64,000 nucleotides of DNA from Kribbella solani (GTDB lineage Bacteria > Actinomycetota > Actinomycetes > Propionibacteriales > Kribbellaceae): positions 5,332,001 through 5,396,000 of the forward strand of contig NZ_JACHNF010000001.1 in assembly GCF_014205295.1 (NCBI RefSeq), written 5' to 3'. The position numbers and the translations under genes are program-made. The notes under the pieces were generated by a model. It made no database searches. It saw nothing but the letters and a program-made list of their open reading frames with translations, and was not told where the DNA came from. Positions 54,192 to 62,047 of the stretch are shown here, in pieces; the first letter of the stretch is position 1, and every line of letters starts with the position of its first letter.

Positions 54192-54682
54192 GCGTCAACC
54201 ACCTTTGCCAACCGGAGCAGGGCGATCTTGCGCAGCTCCTCGTGTACGACCTTCGCCTCGGTCTCGTCGTCGTGGCCGAGCCGCTGCCGTAGCGACGTCA
54301 GCATCCGCGCCGCGGACAAACCCGTTGCACAGATCAAGAACACCCGGCCGAAACGCTCCTCGTACTGACGGTTGCCTTCGGCAAGTTCCTGCCGGACCCG
54401 CGGCTCGTCGCCGACGCCGGACTGTTCACCCCGCGACCAGGACGCCTCGGTGCTCGTACCCCGCGGCCGGTCGCCGATCCGCGGGTGCGCCCGCAGCGCC
54501 TGGTCGACCTCGTCGTCGTCGAGCTCGCGCAGCGACTTGTCGGCGACCGCGGCCAGCGCGGCCACGTCACCGTACGGCCGGTTGGCGAGGATTCCGTCGA
54601 CCCAGCGCGGTACGTCACAACAGGCCGCCAGCACCGGCCGCAGCCGGGCGGCCGGAGCGGAGTTGAGCTCCTGCAGATCCAC
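54188..54682 (-). CDS. uraD: OHCU decarboxylase
   Basis: The 164-residue enzyme converts OHCU to (S)-allantoin. The catalytic His is in QALRAHPRIGDRP and the SxxEQ motif is intact (SRGEQSG), unlike the domain fused to the NCS2 permease in this window. It leads the uraD-hiuH-uox-8-oxoguanine deaminase run. Confidence 0.95.
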   Translation of the reverse strand: MDLQELNSAPAARLRPVLAACCDVPRWVDGILANRPYGDVAALAAVADKSLRELDDDEVDQALRAHPRIGDRPRGTSTEASWSRGEQSGVGDEPRVRQELAEGNRQYEERFGRVFLICATGLSAARMLTSLRQRLGHDDETEAKVVHEELRKIALLRLAKVVDA

Positions 54683-54693
54683 GGATCACACCT

Positions 54694-54768
54694 TCTCGAA
54701 TCCCGAAATCAACTTTCCGTCTGACGAGAGCGTGACACCCAACCTCGGCGCCGTCAACAGTTTGTTGA
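54694..54768. promoter_or_regulatory. uraD promoter region with candidate operators
   Basis: A perfect dyad TCAACA-GTT-TGTTGA (54754-54768) covers a minus-strand TTGACG -35. Weak IclR-like boxes TCTCG-AATCC-CGAAA (54694-54708) and TTCCG-TCTGA-CGAGA (54715-54729) sit 21 bp apart near the start codon. Confidence 0.45.
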
Positions 54769-54778
54769 AGTTTGCTGG

Positions 54779-55165
54779 TCAGCGCGCTCTGTTCAGGTAG
54801 TTGTAGACCGTGAACCGAGTGACCCCGAGCGCCTCCGCGACGATCTCGGCCGACTTCCGGTACTCGAACGCACCCCGCGCCTCCAGCAACAACACCGCCC
54901 GCTGCTTCTCCCCCCGAGACAACTCCCGCAACGGCCCCCCAAGCTCCTCAGCCACCTCCACCAACAAACTCCGCACACCCCCGTCAACCACCTTCTCCGC
55001 CTTGATTGGTTTGGTGGGTTTGATGGGTAGGCGGACGGCGACCACCGGTTTGCCGTTCCATTCCAGTGTGACGTCGTCGGCGCGAGCGTCCGCGGGATCT
55101 ATCAGCTCCGCGTTCAGTCGTTCGACCAGCGGTGCGATCGACCGCGCCAGGGGATGCTCAGCCAT
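54779..55165 (-). CDS. helix-turn-helix regulator (YheO/DauR-like HTH)
   Basis: The 128-residue protein ends in an HTH_22-type domain (about 85-128, LEARGAFEYRKSAEIVAEALGV then TRFTVYNYLNRAR), as in YheO/DauR regulators, with a shortened N-terminal part. It sits between a thiamine-binding-like gene and uraD and may control the uricase operon. Confidence 0.75.
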   Translation of the reverse strand: MAEHPLARSIAPLVERLNAELIDPADARADDVTLEWNGKPVVAVRLPIKPTKPIKAEKVVDGGVRSLLVEVAEELGGPLRELSRGEKQRAVLLLEARGAFEYRKSAEIVAEALGVTRFTVYNYLNRAR

Positions 55166-55397
55166 CGCGCCGTACCTGCAACGTCACCTGGCTCGCCCCG
55201 CCCGCGAACGCCGCCTTCAGTACGCCCTGCAACGCCGGCAGCAGCAGATCCTGCTCGCCGCGTACCTGCGTGCCGAGCGGACCGAAGTCGCACTCGAGCC
55301 CCGCCTCTTCCGCCGCCCGCAACGCCTCGGTGGCGTGCGCGGGCGGCTGCCCCTCGACCTCAAAGGGTTCCGTAGTGAACTCCGCAACCAGTCGCAT
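55158..55397 (-). CDS. MTH1187/YkoF-like thiamine-binding family protein
   Basis: This 79-residue ferredoxin-like protein (PF01910 family) has VAEFTTEPFEVEGQPPAH and CDFGPLGTQVRGEQDLLLPAL. Members bind thiamine or related ligands. It overlaps the HTH gene by 8 bp. Its role in a purine operon is unclear. Confidence 0.7.
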   Translation of the reverse strand: MRLVAEFTTEPFEVEGQPPAHATEALRAAEEAGLECDFGPLGTQVRGEQDLLLPALQGVLKAAFAGGASQVTLQVRRDG

Positions 55398-55435
55398 GCC
55401 GCGAGGCTAACCCCAGACGGCCCCTCAAGAGCCAA

Positions 55436-55513
55436 CCCTCGGCAACCTTTCGCCGGGCACAACCTTCGGCGACCTCTTGTTGAGGGCTACCCCTCGGTGA
55501 CCTTTCGACGGGC
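55436..55513. repeat. duplicated 3' end of the DUF6986 gene
   Basis: CCCTCGGCAACCTTTCGCC... (55436-55458) repeats, with four differences in 23 bases, the last coding bases of the DUF6986 gene (55491-55513). The copy lies in the downstream gap. Confidence 0.65.
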
Positions 55514-56701
55514 GAGTTTGGCGAGCTCGTGCGGATCGACGCCGATCAGCTTGTCGACCTCCGTCGCGTCGATCGCACCGCATTCCACCCCACGGAGCAC
55601 AAAGGCCGCCAGCGCCGCCGCGGTCGCAGGCTCGTCCAGGTAACCGGACTCGCCCCGCCCCAGGTACGCACTCAACCGCCCGGCGGCCTGCTCGAACCCC
55701 TCGCGGTAGAACAAATACGTCGCCGCGAACCGAGTCGGGAGCTGCCCAGGATGCATGTCCCACCCTTGATAGATCCCCCGCGCAAGCGATCGGCGTACGA
55801 GCCGAAAATGCAACCGCCACGCGTCATGCACCGCGTCGCCGACCGGAAGAACATTCGTCGAACCGTCCGAAACGAACACGCCCGTACCGGCCGCGGCGAG
55901 CTGCATGACGTCCTTGGCGTGATCCGCGACCGGATGCTCCATGCTCTGGTACGCGGCAGCGACGCCGAGCGAGGCAGAGTAGTCGTATGTCCCGTAGTGC
56001 AGCCCGCTGACGCGATCGCCGCCGGCCTTGACCATCCGCGCGATCAGCGCGCTCCCGTCAGAACCGAGAATCGCCTGCGGCGTCTCAACCTGGATCTCGA
56101 ACTTCAGCCGCGGCAACCCGTGCGCCCGTTCGAGTGTCTCCAGCACGAGCACCATCGCCTCGACCTGCTCAACCGACGTGACCTTCGGGAGCGTGGTCAC
56201 GAAGCCGTCCGGGATCGCGCCCAGATGCTTGAGGAAGAGGTCGAGCGTACGGACGCCGCGGCGGCGGGTCGGCGCTTCGAGCGACTTGATCCGCAGACCG
56301 AAGTACGGCGATCCCGGGACGGATTCGGCCGCGGCGATCGCGGCGGCGTCCTCCTCGTCGTCCGGGCGGTTGCCGTAGCCGTCCTCGAAATCGATCCGGA
56401 GATCCTCGATCGGTTCGCGCTCGAGTTTCGCGCGCATCCGGTCGTACACCTCGCCCGCGAGCGCGGCCGGCAGCTCCAGCACCTGGGCGAACGCGGCGGC
56501 CGATCCGGCGTACTCGGCGACGGTCGCGCGGGCCCGCGTACCCCAGTCGTCCACGGTGCCGGCCGTGTACTGGTCGGCCGGGACATACACGGTGTGTACG
56601 GGCTGGCGGACCCCGCGATCGCCGGGGTAGTCGGCCGCCAGCGCGGCGTCCGCGGCCGCCAGCCTCTGGTCCAGGGCACCGATCAGGTCTTCCAGGCTCA
56701 T
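55487..56701 (-). CDS. DUF6986 family aldolase/citrate lyase-like protein
   Basis: The 404-residue TIM barrel is related to HpcH/HpaI/CitE enzymes: LRIDFEDGYGNRPDDEEDAAA, KFEIQVETPQAIL and SGLHYGTYDYSASLGVAA contain the metal-binding Glu/Asp pattern. Similar genes sit in actinobacterial allantoin loci. Its promoter has paired IclR boxes and it is divergent from the IclR gene. It may act on glyoxylate or a derived hydroxyacid; the reaction is unproven. Confidence 0.82.
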   Translation of the reverse strand: MSLEDLIGALDQRLAAADAALAADYPGDRGVRQPVHTVYVPADQYTAGTVDDWGTRARATVAEYAGSAAAFAQVLELPAALAGEVYDRMRAKLEREPIEDLRIDFEDGYGNRPDDEEDAAAIAAAESVPGSPYFGLRIKSLEAPTRRRGVRTLDLFLKHLGAIPDGFVTTLPKVTSVEQVEAMVLVLETLERAHGLPRLKFEIQVETPQAILGSDGSALIARMVKAGGDRVSGLHYGTYDYSASLGVAAAYQSMEHPVADHAKDVMQLAAAGTGVFVSDGSTNVLPVGDAVHDAWRLHFRLVRRSLARGIYQGWDMHPGQLPTRFAATYLFYREGFEQAAGRLSAYLGRGESGYLDEPATAAALAAFVLRGVECGAIDATEVDKLIGVDPHELAKLARRKVTEG

Positions 56702-56718
56702 CCGGTCGCCTCCTCAGC

Positions 56719-56809
56719 TTTCCGTATTGCGGAGACTAATATCTACTGTGCGGAAGAGACAAGAGTCCGGCAATTCCGGGATCTGGCGCTAGACTTCCGC
56801 CATCCGGAA
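56719..56809. promoter_or_regulatory. divergent IclR operator array between the DUF6986 and IclR genes
   Basis: Four boxes are visible: TTCCG-TATTG-CGGAG (56720-56734), ATCTA-CTGTG-CGGAA (56741-56755), TTCCG-GGATC-TGGCG (56774-56788) and the perfect dyad TTCCG-CCATC-CGGAA (56795-56809). Starts fall in two pairs, each 21 bp apart. The first pair faces the DUF6986 gene, the second the regulator itself. Confidence 0.75.
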
Positions 56810-56822
56810 GGGACGGGGTTTG

Positions 56823-57599
56823 ATGACGGAAGCGAACGGCAGCAACGAGGGCGGCAAGGGCCGGACCGGCGGAGTGCAGTCGATCGAGCGGGCGTTCGGC
56901 CTGCTCGAGACGATGGCGGACGCGGGCGGGATGATGGGCTTGTCCCAGCTGGCCGCCGCCTCCGGGCTGCCGCTGCCGACCATCCATCGGCTGGTCCGCA
57001 CGCTGGTCGACCTCGGCTACCTGCGGCAGGAGCCGTCCCGGCAGTACGTCCTGGGGCCGAAGCTGATCCGGCTCGGTGAGAGCTCGTCGCACATGTTGAG
57101 TGTGTTCGCCCGGCCGCACCTCGCGCGACTGGTGGACGAGCTCGGCGAGTCGGCGAACATGGCGATGCTCGACGGCGACCAGATCGTGTACCTGGCGCAG
57201 GTGCAGTCGCGGCACTCGATGCGGATGTTCACCGAGGTCGGCCGGCGCGTTCTCCCGCACTGCACGGCCGTCGGCAAGGCGATCCTGGCCCAGTACCCCG
57301 AGTCCGAGGTACGCGACCTGCTGCACCGCACTGGTATGCCGAAGCACACCGACAACACGATCACCACTCCCGACGCGTTCACCGCCCAACTCCGCCAGGC
57401 CGAAAAACACGGCTACGCGACCGACGAAGGCGAACAGGAACTGGGCGTTCGCTGCGTGGCGGTCGCGGTCCCGGACGCCCCGTCCCCGCTGGCGATCTCC
57501 ATCTCCGGCCCGGCGCCCCGGATGACCGAGTCCCTGGTGGACCGAGCGATCCCGCTACTCACCCAAGCAGCCGAATCCCTCTCCACCGACCTGCACTAG
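56823..57599 (+). CDS. IclR-family regulator, AllR-like
   Basis: The 258-residue protein has an N-terminal winged helix (about 20-80, MGLSQLAAASGLPLPTIHRL and GYLRQEPSRQYVLGPKLIRLG) and a C-terminal IclR effector domain with the GKAILAQYP segment. In allantoin loci such proteins (AllR) repress and are released by glyoxylate or allantoate-type ligands. ATG 56823 is chosen over TTG 56820. Its own promoter carries a perfect TTCCG-N5-CGGAA box, suggesting autoregulation. Confidence 0.9.
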   Translation: MTEANGSNEGGKGRTGGVQSIERAFGLLETMADAGGMMGLSQLAAASGLPLPTIHRLVRTLVDLGYLRQEPSRQYVLGPKLIRLGESSSHMLSVFARPHLARLVDELGESANMAMLDGDQIVYLAQVQSRHSMRMFTEVGRRVLPHCTAVGKAILAQYPESEVRDLLHRTGMPKHTDNTITTPDAFTAQLRQAEKHGYATDEGEQELGVRCVAVAVPDAPSPLAISISGPAPRMTESLVDRAIPLLTQAAESLSTDLH

Positions 57600-57607
57600 C
57601 CACGAAA

Positions 57608-57689
57608 CCCTCTCCACCCGCCTTGCATGTCACGGCGCGTACTGCGGCGGACCCCCTCTCCAGCCGCCTTTGCGTGTCACGGCGCGTAC
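57608..57689. repeat. 35-bp imperfect direct repeat spanning the GNAT gene end
   Basis: Bases 57608-57642 and 57654-57689 are near-identical (both end TGTCACGGCGCGTAC). The second copy includes the stop codon of the GNAT gene; the first lies in the gap before the IclR stop. Confidence 0.75.
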
Positions 57690-58252
57690 GTGCGCCAGTG
57701 TTCGGTGAGTTGGTAGCCGAGGGCCTGGTTTGCCTGAAGGCTGGCCTGGTTCGTCGCGGCGCCGCCGGTGCTGAACCGGTTGATGCCAACGTCCAGGAAC
57801 GCGAGGATCGACGCCGCCTTGACCGCCTGCGCGACGCCACGACGGCGGTGTGTGGACAGCACCGAGGTGAACGCGGTGTCACCGAAACCGTCCTTCGACC
57901 GGATCACGGTCGCACCAACCAGCCGATGCCCGTCGAACGCGCCGAAGACCCGGTGGTCCGGCCAGAGCGCACGGATGCCGGCGGCGTCCCCGACCGCGCG
58001 GTGGGTCGCGGGCGTGTCGGGATAGTCCGGCTCGTTCGTCTTCTCCAGCTCATGCAGCGCCGGCGCCGCCTCGGGCCCGAGTTCACGGACGGTGATCCCG
58101 CCGGCGATGGCCCGGCGTACGGCGGACTCCAGCAACTCACGATCCGGGTCGACCAGCCGTACCGCCCACGACTCGGCGACCACGCGGTACCCGGCTGCTT
58201 CCAGCTCGGCGCACCGCGGGTCGTCGTCACGGACGATCTGATAGTCGGGCAC
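57677..58252 (-). CDS. GNAT-family acetyltransferase
   Basis: This 191-residue protein has a GNAT fold in its C-terminal half, with the acetyl-CoA loop STHRRRGVAQAVKAASI and ATNQASLQANQALGYQLTEHW. The N-terminal 55 residues resemble a degenerate extra domain. Substrate unknown. Confidence 0.82.
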   Translation of the reverse strand: MPDYQIVRDDDPRCAELEAAGYRVVAESWAVRLVDPDRELLESAVRRAIAGGITVRELGPEAAPALHELEKTNEPDYPDTPATHRAVGDAAGIRALWPDHRVFGAFDGHRLVGATVIRSKDGFGDTAFTSVLSTHRRRGVAQAVKAASILAFLDVGINRFSTGGAATNQASLQANQALGYQLTEHWRTYAP

Positions 58253-58311
58253 CTGCCGATTGTCAGGCGCCCGACTGTCAGACTCAAGCCGGTCGACTCA
58301 AGCCAGTTGAC

Positions 58312-59316
58312 TCAGGACAGTTTGCGCAGCAGCGGCAGGACGTCCTCGGTGAACTGGGTCAGGAACCGCTCCTGGTCGTGACCCGGACCGTGGACGACGA
58401 AGTGGTTGAACCCGGCGTCCAGGTACGGCTGGAACTGCTTCACGACCTCCTCCGGGTCGGACGCGACGATCCACCGCTTCGCGACCTGCTCGATCGGCAG
58501 CTCGTCGGCCAGCCGCTCCATCTCGGTCGCGCTGGTCACGCTGTGCTTCTGCTCCGGCGTGAGCGACAGCGGCGCCCAGAACCGGGTGTTCTCCAGGGCA
58601 GCGGCCGGATCCCGGTCGTACGACACCTTGACCTCGAGCATCCGGTCCAGGTCATCGAACTTCTTCCCGGCCTTCTCCGCGCCCTCCTTCACGGCGGGGA
58701 TCAGCTTGTCCGTGTACAGCTCCATGCCCTTGCCGGACGTCGCGATGAACCCGTCGCCGGCGCGACCCGCGTACTTCGCGACCAGCGGCCCGCCCGCCGC
58801 CACGTACACCTTCAGCGGCGTCTCCGGGCGGTCGTAGATGAAGGCGTCGACGGTCTTGTAGTACGGCCCCTCGGCGCTGACGCCGTCCTTCGTCCACAGG
58901 TCGCGGATCAGCTGCACCGCCTCCCGCAGCCGCGCGAACCGCTCCTTGAACTCGGGCCACTCCATCCCGGACACGGCGATCTCGTTCAGCGCCTCGCCGG
59001 TGCCGACGCCGAGCATCACCCGGCCCGGGTACAGCTCGCCGAGGGTGGCGAAGGCCTGCGCGATCACGGCCGGGTTGTACCGGAACGTCGGCGTCAGCAC
59101 CGACGTACCCAGCAGCACCCGGTTGGTACGCTCACCGACCGCCGCCATCCAGGCCAGCGCGAACGGCGCGTGACCACCCTCGTGCCGCCAGGGCAGGAAA
59201 TGGTCCGACACGGTCACACTGTCCAGCCCGAGCTCCTCCGCCCGGACCGAGTACTCCACCAGGTCCCGCGGCCCGAACTGCTCGGCCGACGCCTTGTAAC
59301 CGACTCGAATGCTCAC
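58312..59316 (-). CDS. fgd: F420-dependent glucose-6-phosphate dehydrogenase
   Basis: The 334-residue LLM-class enzyme oxidises glucose 6-phosphate with coenzyme F420. It closely follows mycobacterial FGD1: GYKASAEQFGPRDLVE, TVSDHFLPWRHEGGHAPF (catalytic His and Trp), LGVGTGEALNEIA (Glu) and AKRWIVASDPEE. GTG 59316 with GGGAG upstream gives the FGD1-like N-terminus; GTG 59334 is an alternative. It shows that the host makes F420. Confidence 0.95.
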   Translation of the reverse strand: MSIRVGYKASAEQFGPRDLVEYSVRAEELGLDSVTVSDHFLPWRHEGGHAPFALAWMAAVGERTNRVLLGTSVLTPTFRYNPAVIAQAFATLGELYPGRVMLGVGTGEALNEIAVSGMEWPEFKERFARLREAVQLIRDLWTKDGVSAEGPYYKTVDAFIYDRPETPLKVYVAAGGPLVAKYAGRAGDGFIATSGKGMELYTDKLIPAVKEGAEKAGKKFDDLDRMLEVKVSYDRDPAAALENTRFWAPLSLTPEQKHSVTSATEMERLADELPIEQVAKRWIVASDPEEVVKQFQPYLDAGFNHFVVHGPGHDQERFLTQFTEDVLPLLRKLS

Positions 59317-59394
59317 CGTCTGCTCCCAACTCACGCGTCCTGTCTGCTGGGGTCAACTTCACCACATCGGTGGTTACGCCACGACGATCGGACC

Positions 59395-59455
59395 AGGTCC
59401 TGGGTGGTAGTCCAGCGCCGCCCCGCAGTAGGCGCTGGACTACTACCCAGGACCT
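59395..59455. repeat. long inverted repeat (25-bp stem, 11-base loop)
   Basis: Arms 59395-59419 and 59431-59455 are complementary over 25 bp with a single G:T mismatch. The stem begins AGGTCCTGGGT and closes with TCCAGCGCC around the loop GCCCCGCAGTA. It lies between the fgd start and an orphan gene. No U tract follows. Confidence 0.85.
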
Positions 59456-59541
59456 AGGGGATGGATTACGGGGAGCGCCTGATGCGTTCGTGGGTGGGCG
59501 GCGGGCATTCTCGATCGGACCGCGACGATGGAGGAAAGAAC

Positions 59542-59862
59542 ATGAGTGAGTACGCCGACGAGGCCCGCGTCCTGGGTGAGATCGGTACGGCGTTCCGCGC
59601 CGCCGAACTGCCCCCGCTCCGGGTCACCGTCCCGGCCGCCCTGGCCGCGCGCGCCGTCGCCGCCTGGGAACGGGACGACGAAGGCGCGGTGCCACCGGTC
59701 GAGGATGCCGCCGAGCGAGTCCGCAGGCACCGGGCCGGCACGCTTGCCTTGATCGGGCTCACGATCAAGGAGCGCGGCCAACTGGACGCAGCCGGGAACA
59801 CGGTCGTCGACCTCAGCCCGGAGCTGATCGGCGTGGCGATGGACGCGGCCGACAAGATCTGA
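59542..59862 (+). CDS. small protein of unknown function
   Basis: The 106-residue acidic protein is Ala-rich, with two long helical stretches (VLGEIGTAFRAAELPPL..., ALAARAVAAWERDD) and no signal or membrane segment. GAGGAAAG precedes ATG at good distance and codon usage fits the genome. I do not recognise its family. It stands downstream of the long inverted repeat and convergent with the ABC permease gene, 4 bp away. Confidence 0.65.
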   Translation: MSEYADEARVLGEIGTAFRAAELPPLRVTVPAALAARAVAAWERDDEGAVPPVEDAAERVRRHRAGTLALIGLTIKERGQLDAAGNTVVDLSPELIGVAMDAADKI

Positions 59863-59866
59863 CGGC

Positions 59867-60811
59867 TCAGTTGATGTCGCGGCGGAGGGGGAGGAGGGCT
59901 GCCGTGGTGGCAGCTGCTGCCGCGTACGCCAGGAGGACCGCCGCGCCGGCTGCTGCCGGGAGTAGGCCTGGGCCGGGTGCGGCGGTTTGTTCGGCGATTG
60001 TGCTGGTGATGAACGAGAAGTCGGTCAATGCCGCGGTGGCGCCGCCGGGGAGGTACGGGTAGATGGTGTTGATGCCGGGGACCACCAGCAGGATGTACTC
60101 CAGGAAGTAGAAGTACCCGACAATGATGCCGACAGCAACTAATTGATGCCCGGCCAGCGCGCCGATCGCCACGCCCAGAATGGTGTAAGCGGCTGCTGCC
60201 ACGGCCAGGCGGATCAGCAGAGTGATGAGATCCCCGGCTGGGATGGTCAGGTCGACGCCGCGTACGGCAGCCGCCGCGAGGAGTGCGATCGCGGAGGTGA
60301 GCGAGGCGATCACTCCGTACGCGAGGCCCAGGGCCGCGTACACGACCAGCTTGGCGGTGAGGACGCGGCCGCGGCGTGGTTCGGCGAGGAACGTGGTGGC
60401 GATCGTGCGATGCCGGTACTCGCCGGCGATGCCGATCGCGCCGATCAGGGCCGGTACGAAGAGCAGGACTCCGGTGATGCCGACGACGAGCGCGGCGCCT
60501 TCCGGGGTGTCGATGCCGGGCATCGGTGGGGTCGCGTTTTCGGGGCCGATCACGCTGAGCAGACCGGTCAGACCGCCGCCACAGACGACCGCGGCGAGGG
60601 CAGCCCAGCGGTGCAGCCGCACGGCCGCGATCCGGGTCAGCTCACCCCGGATCAGCCGAAATCGCACCCGATGATCCGCGCCGGCCCGAGCCGCGCTGGT
60701 CGAGCCGGCGCCGCTCGGCTTGGTGCCGATCGTCTCGGCGCCGCTCGTGGTGGTGCCGGTAGGCGCGGCGCCGCTCGGGGTGGTGGGGTTGGTGGCGGGT
60801 GGGGTGGTCAT
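59867..60811 (-). CDS. ABC-2 type transporter permease
   Basis: This 314-residue membrane protein has six helices preceded by a disordered Thr/Pro/Ser/Gly-rich N-terminus (about 1-45). The helices contain GIAGEYRHRTIATTFLAEPRRGRVLTAK, typical of actinobacterial ABC-2 permeases. It is coupled to the ATPase gene upstream by a four-base overlap. Confidence 0.87.
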   Translation of the reverse strand: MTTPPATNPTTPSGAAPTGTTTSGAETIGTKPSGAGSTSAARAGADHRVRFRLIRGELTRIAAVRLHRWAALAAVVCGGGLTGLLSVIGPENATPPMPGIDTPEGAALVVGITGVLLFVPALIGAIGIAGEYRHRTIATTFLAEPRRGRVLTAKLVVYAALGLAYGVIASLTSAIALLAAAAVRGVDLTIPAGDLITLLIRLAVAAAAYTILGVAIGALAGHQLVAVGIIVGYFYFLEYILLVVPGINTIYPYLPGGATAALTDFSFITSTIAEQTAAPGPGLLPAAAGAAVLLAYAAAAATTAALLPLRRDIN

Positions 60812-61641
60812 GTGGTTGGCTCCGCGGTGGTCAGGGTGAGGAATGCCTGCTCGAGCGTCGATCCGTGGGCGGTGAAGTCGGCCAGCGTGCCGGTCCAGGT
60901 GGTGCGGCCGTGGTTGATCAGCACGATGTCGTCGACCGAGTGTTCGAGGTCGGTCAGTACGTGACTGGAGACGAGGACCGTACGGCCGGATGCGGCGAAG
61001 TCGCGCATGAACGTCCGCAACCAGACGATGCCCGCCGGGTCGAGCCCGTTCGACGGTTCATCCAGGACAAGTACTTCCGGGTCCCCCAGCAGCGCGGTCG
61101 CCAGCGCCAGCCGCTGCCGCATGCCGGTCGAGTAGCCCTTGACCCGCCGATCCGCGTACGCCCCGAGCCCAACCGCCGCGATCACCTCGTCCACGCGCGC
61201 CCCCGGATGCCCGGCCAGCGCGGCGATGGTCCGTAAATGCCCGCGCCCCGACATCCCCGGATGCGCCAACGCAACATCCAGCACCGCCCCAACCACCGAA
61301 CCAGGCGACGGCAGCTCCCGATACCGAACCCCCAGAACCGACCCAGCCGCCGACCCGGCCGCCAACCCAGCGGCCGACTCCCCCGCCGATTCCCCCGCCG
61401 ACTTCCCCGCGGGCGCTCCCTGCAGCTCCGCGCCGCCGGACAACTGCTGCTGGCCTGGGGTGAAGGTTGCTGTTCCTGCGTCGGGTTTGATCAGGTCGAC
61501 GAGCATGCGGAGAGTGGTTGACTTGCCGGCGCCGTTCGGACCCACCAGGCCGGTGACCCGCCCCGGCCGGGCGGTGAAGGTGACGTCGGTGACCGCCTCG
61601 ACCTGACCGAAGCGCTTCGCGAGAGCGGTTGCCTGGATCAT
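60808..61641 (-). CDS. ABC transporter ATP-binding protein with low-complexity insertion
   Basis: The 277-residue ATPase has Walker A GPNGAGKST, signature YSTGMRQRLALA and Walker B VLVLDEPSNGLDP. Residues about 61-103 are a Gly/Ala/Ser-rich insertion with repeats such as SAGESAGES, replacing the short loop normally between strand and YRELPSPG. It overlaps both neighbours by four bases. Confidence 0.9.
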   Translation of the reverse strand: MIQATALAKRFGQVEAVTDVTFTARPGRVTGLVGPNGAGKSTTLRMLVDLIKPDAGTATFTPGQQQLSGGAELQGAPAGKSAGESAGESAAGLAAGSAAGSVLGVRYRELPSPGSVVGAVLDVALAHPGMSGRGHLRTIAALAGHPGARVDEVIAAVGLGAYADRRVKGYSTGMRQRLALATALLGDPEVLVLDEPSNGLDPAGIVWLRTFMRDFAASGRTVLVSSHVLTDLEHSVDDIVLINHGRTTWTGTLADFTAHGSTLEQAFLTLTTAEPTT

Positions 61642-61991
61642 CGGGTGGCTCGCGTCCGCAGTGCATCGGCCAGCTCGCCGGCGGCCGGCGTACTGATCAG
61701 CAGCTCGTCGAACTCACCTCCGCGCAACACCACCCGCAGCACGGGAAGACCGCGCCGCATGCTGACCAGCCGCCGGACACCGGACGGATGCCGGAAGGTG
61801 GCGATCTTCAAGTACCCGGAGATGACCAGCCCGGAACGGAACCCGAGCACCTCCGACGTCCACCCGGGCAGCACCTCCAGCCGCTCGATCTCCGCCGCCG
61901 GGACCGCGAGGTGGGACCGGCGCAGCAGCAGCGCCTCCCAGCGCCCGAAGTCGAGTCGCAGGGTCCGGCCGTCGTACCGCGGTTCCGTCAT
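61638..61991 (-). CDS. hypothetical PH-like domain protein in ABC operon
   Basis: The 117-residue protein is mostly beta-strands ending in one helix, suggesting a bacterial PH-like fold (LEVLPGWTSEVLGFRSGLVISGYLKIATF...). It starts the ABC operon; ATG 61991 follows GGAGG by six bases (ATG 61994 also possible). Function unknown. Confidence 0.7.
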   Translation of the reverse strand: MTEPRYDGRTLRLDFGRWEALLLRRSHLAVPAAEIERLEVLPGWTSEVLGFRSGLVISGYLKIATFRHPSGVRRLVSMRRGLPVLRVVLRGGEFDELLISTPAAGELADALRTRATR

Positions 61992-62030
61992 CATCCACCT
62001 CCGGCTAGGATCGATCTAACAATGCGAACA

Positions 62031-62045
62031 TTATCAGATTGATAA
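62031..62045. promoter_or_regulatory. palindromic operator between ABC operon and its regulator
   Basis: TTATCA-GAT-TGATAA is a perfect 6-bp dyad just before the regulator start and 40 bp from the divergent ABC operon start. It is a likely autoregulatory site. Confidence 0.65.
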
Positions 62046-62047
62046 TA

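Noticed and set aside
51702..54368. Very long plus-strand open frame opposite 8-oxoguanine deaminase, uricase and HIU hydrolase
   Set aside because: It is antisense to three recognised enzymes, has biased shadow composition and shows no family motif.
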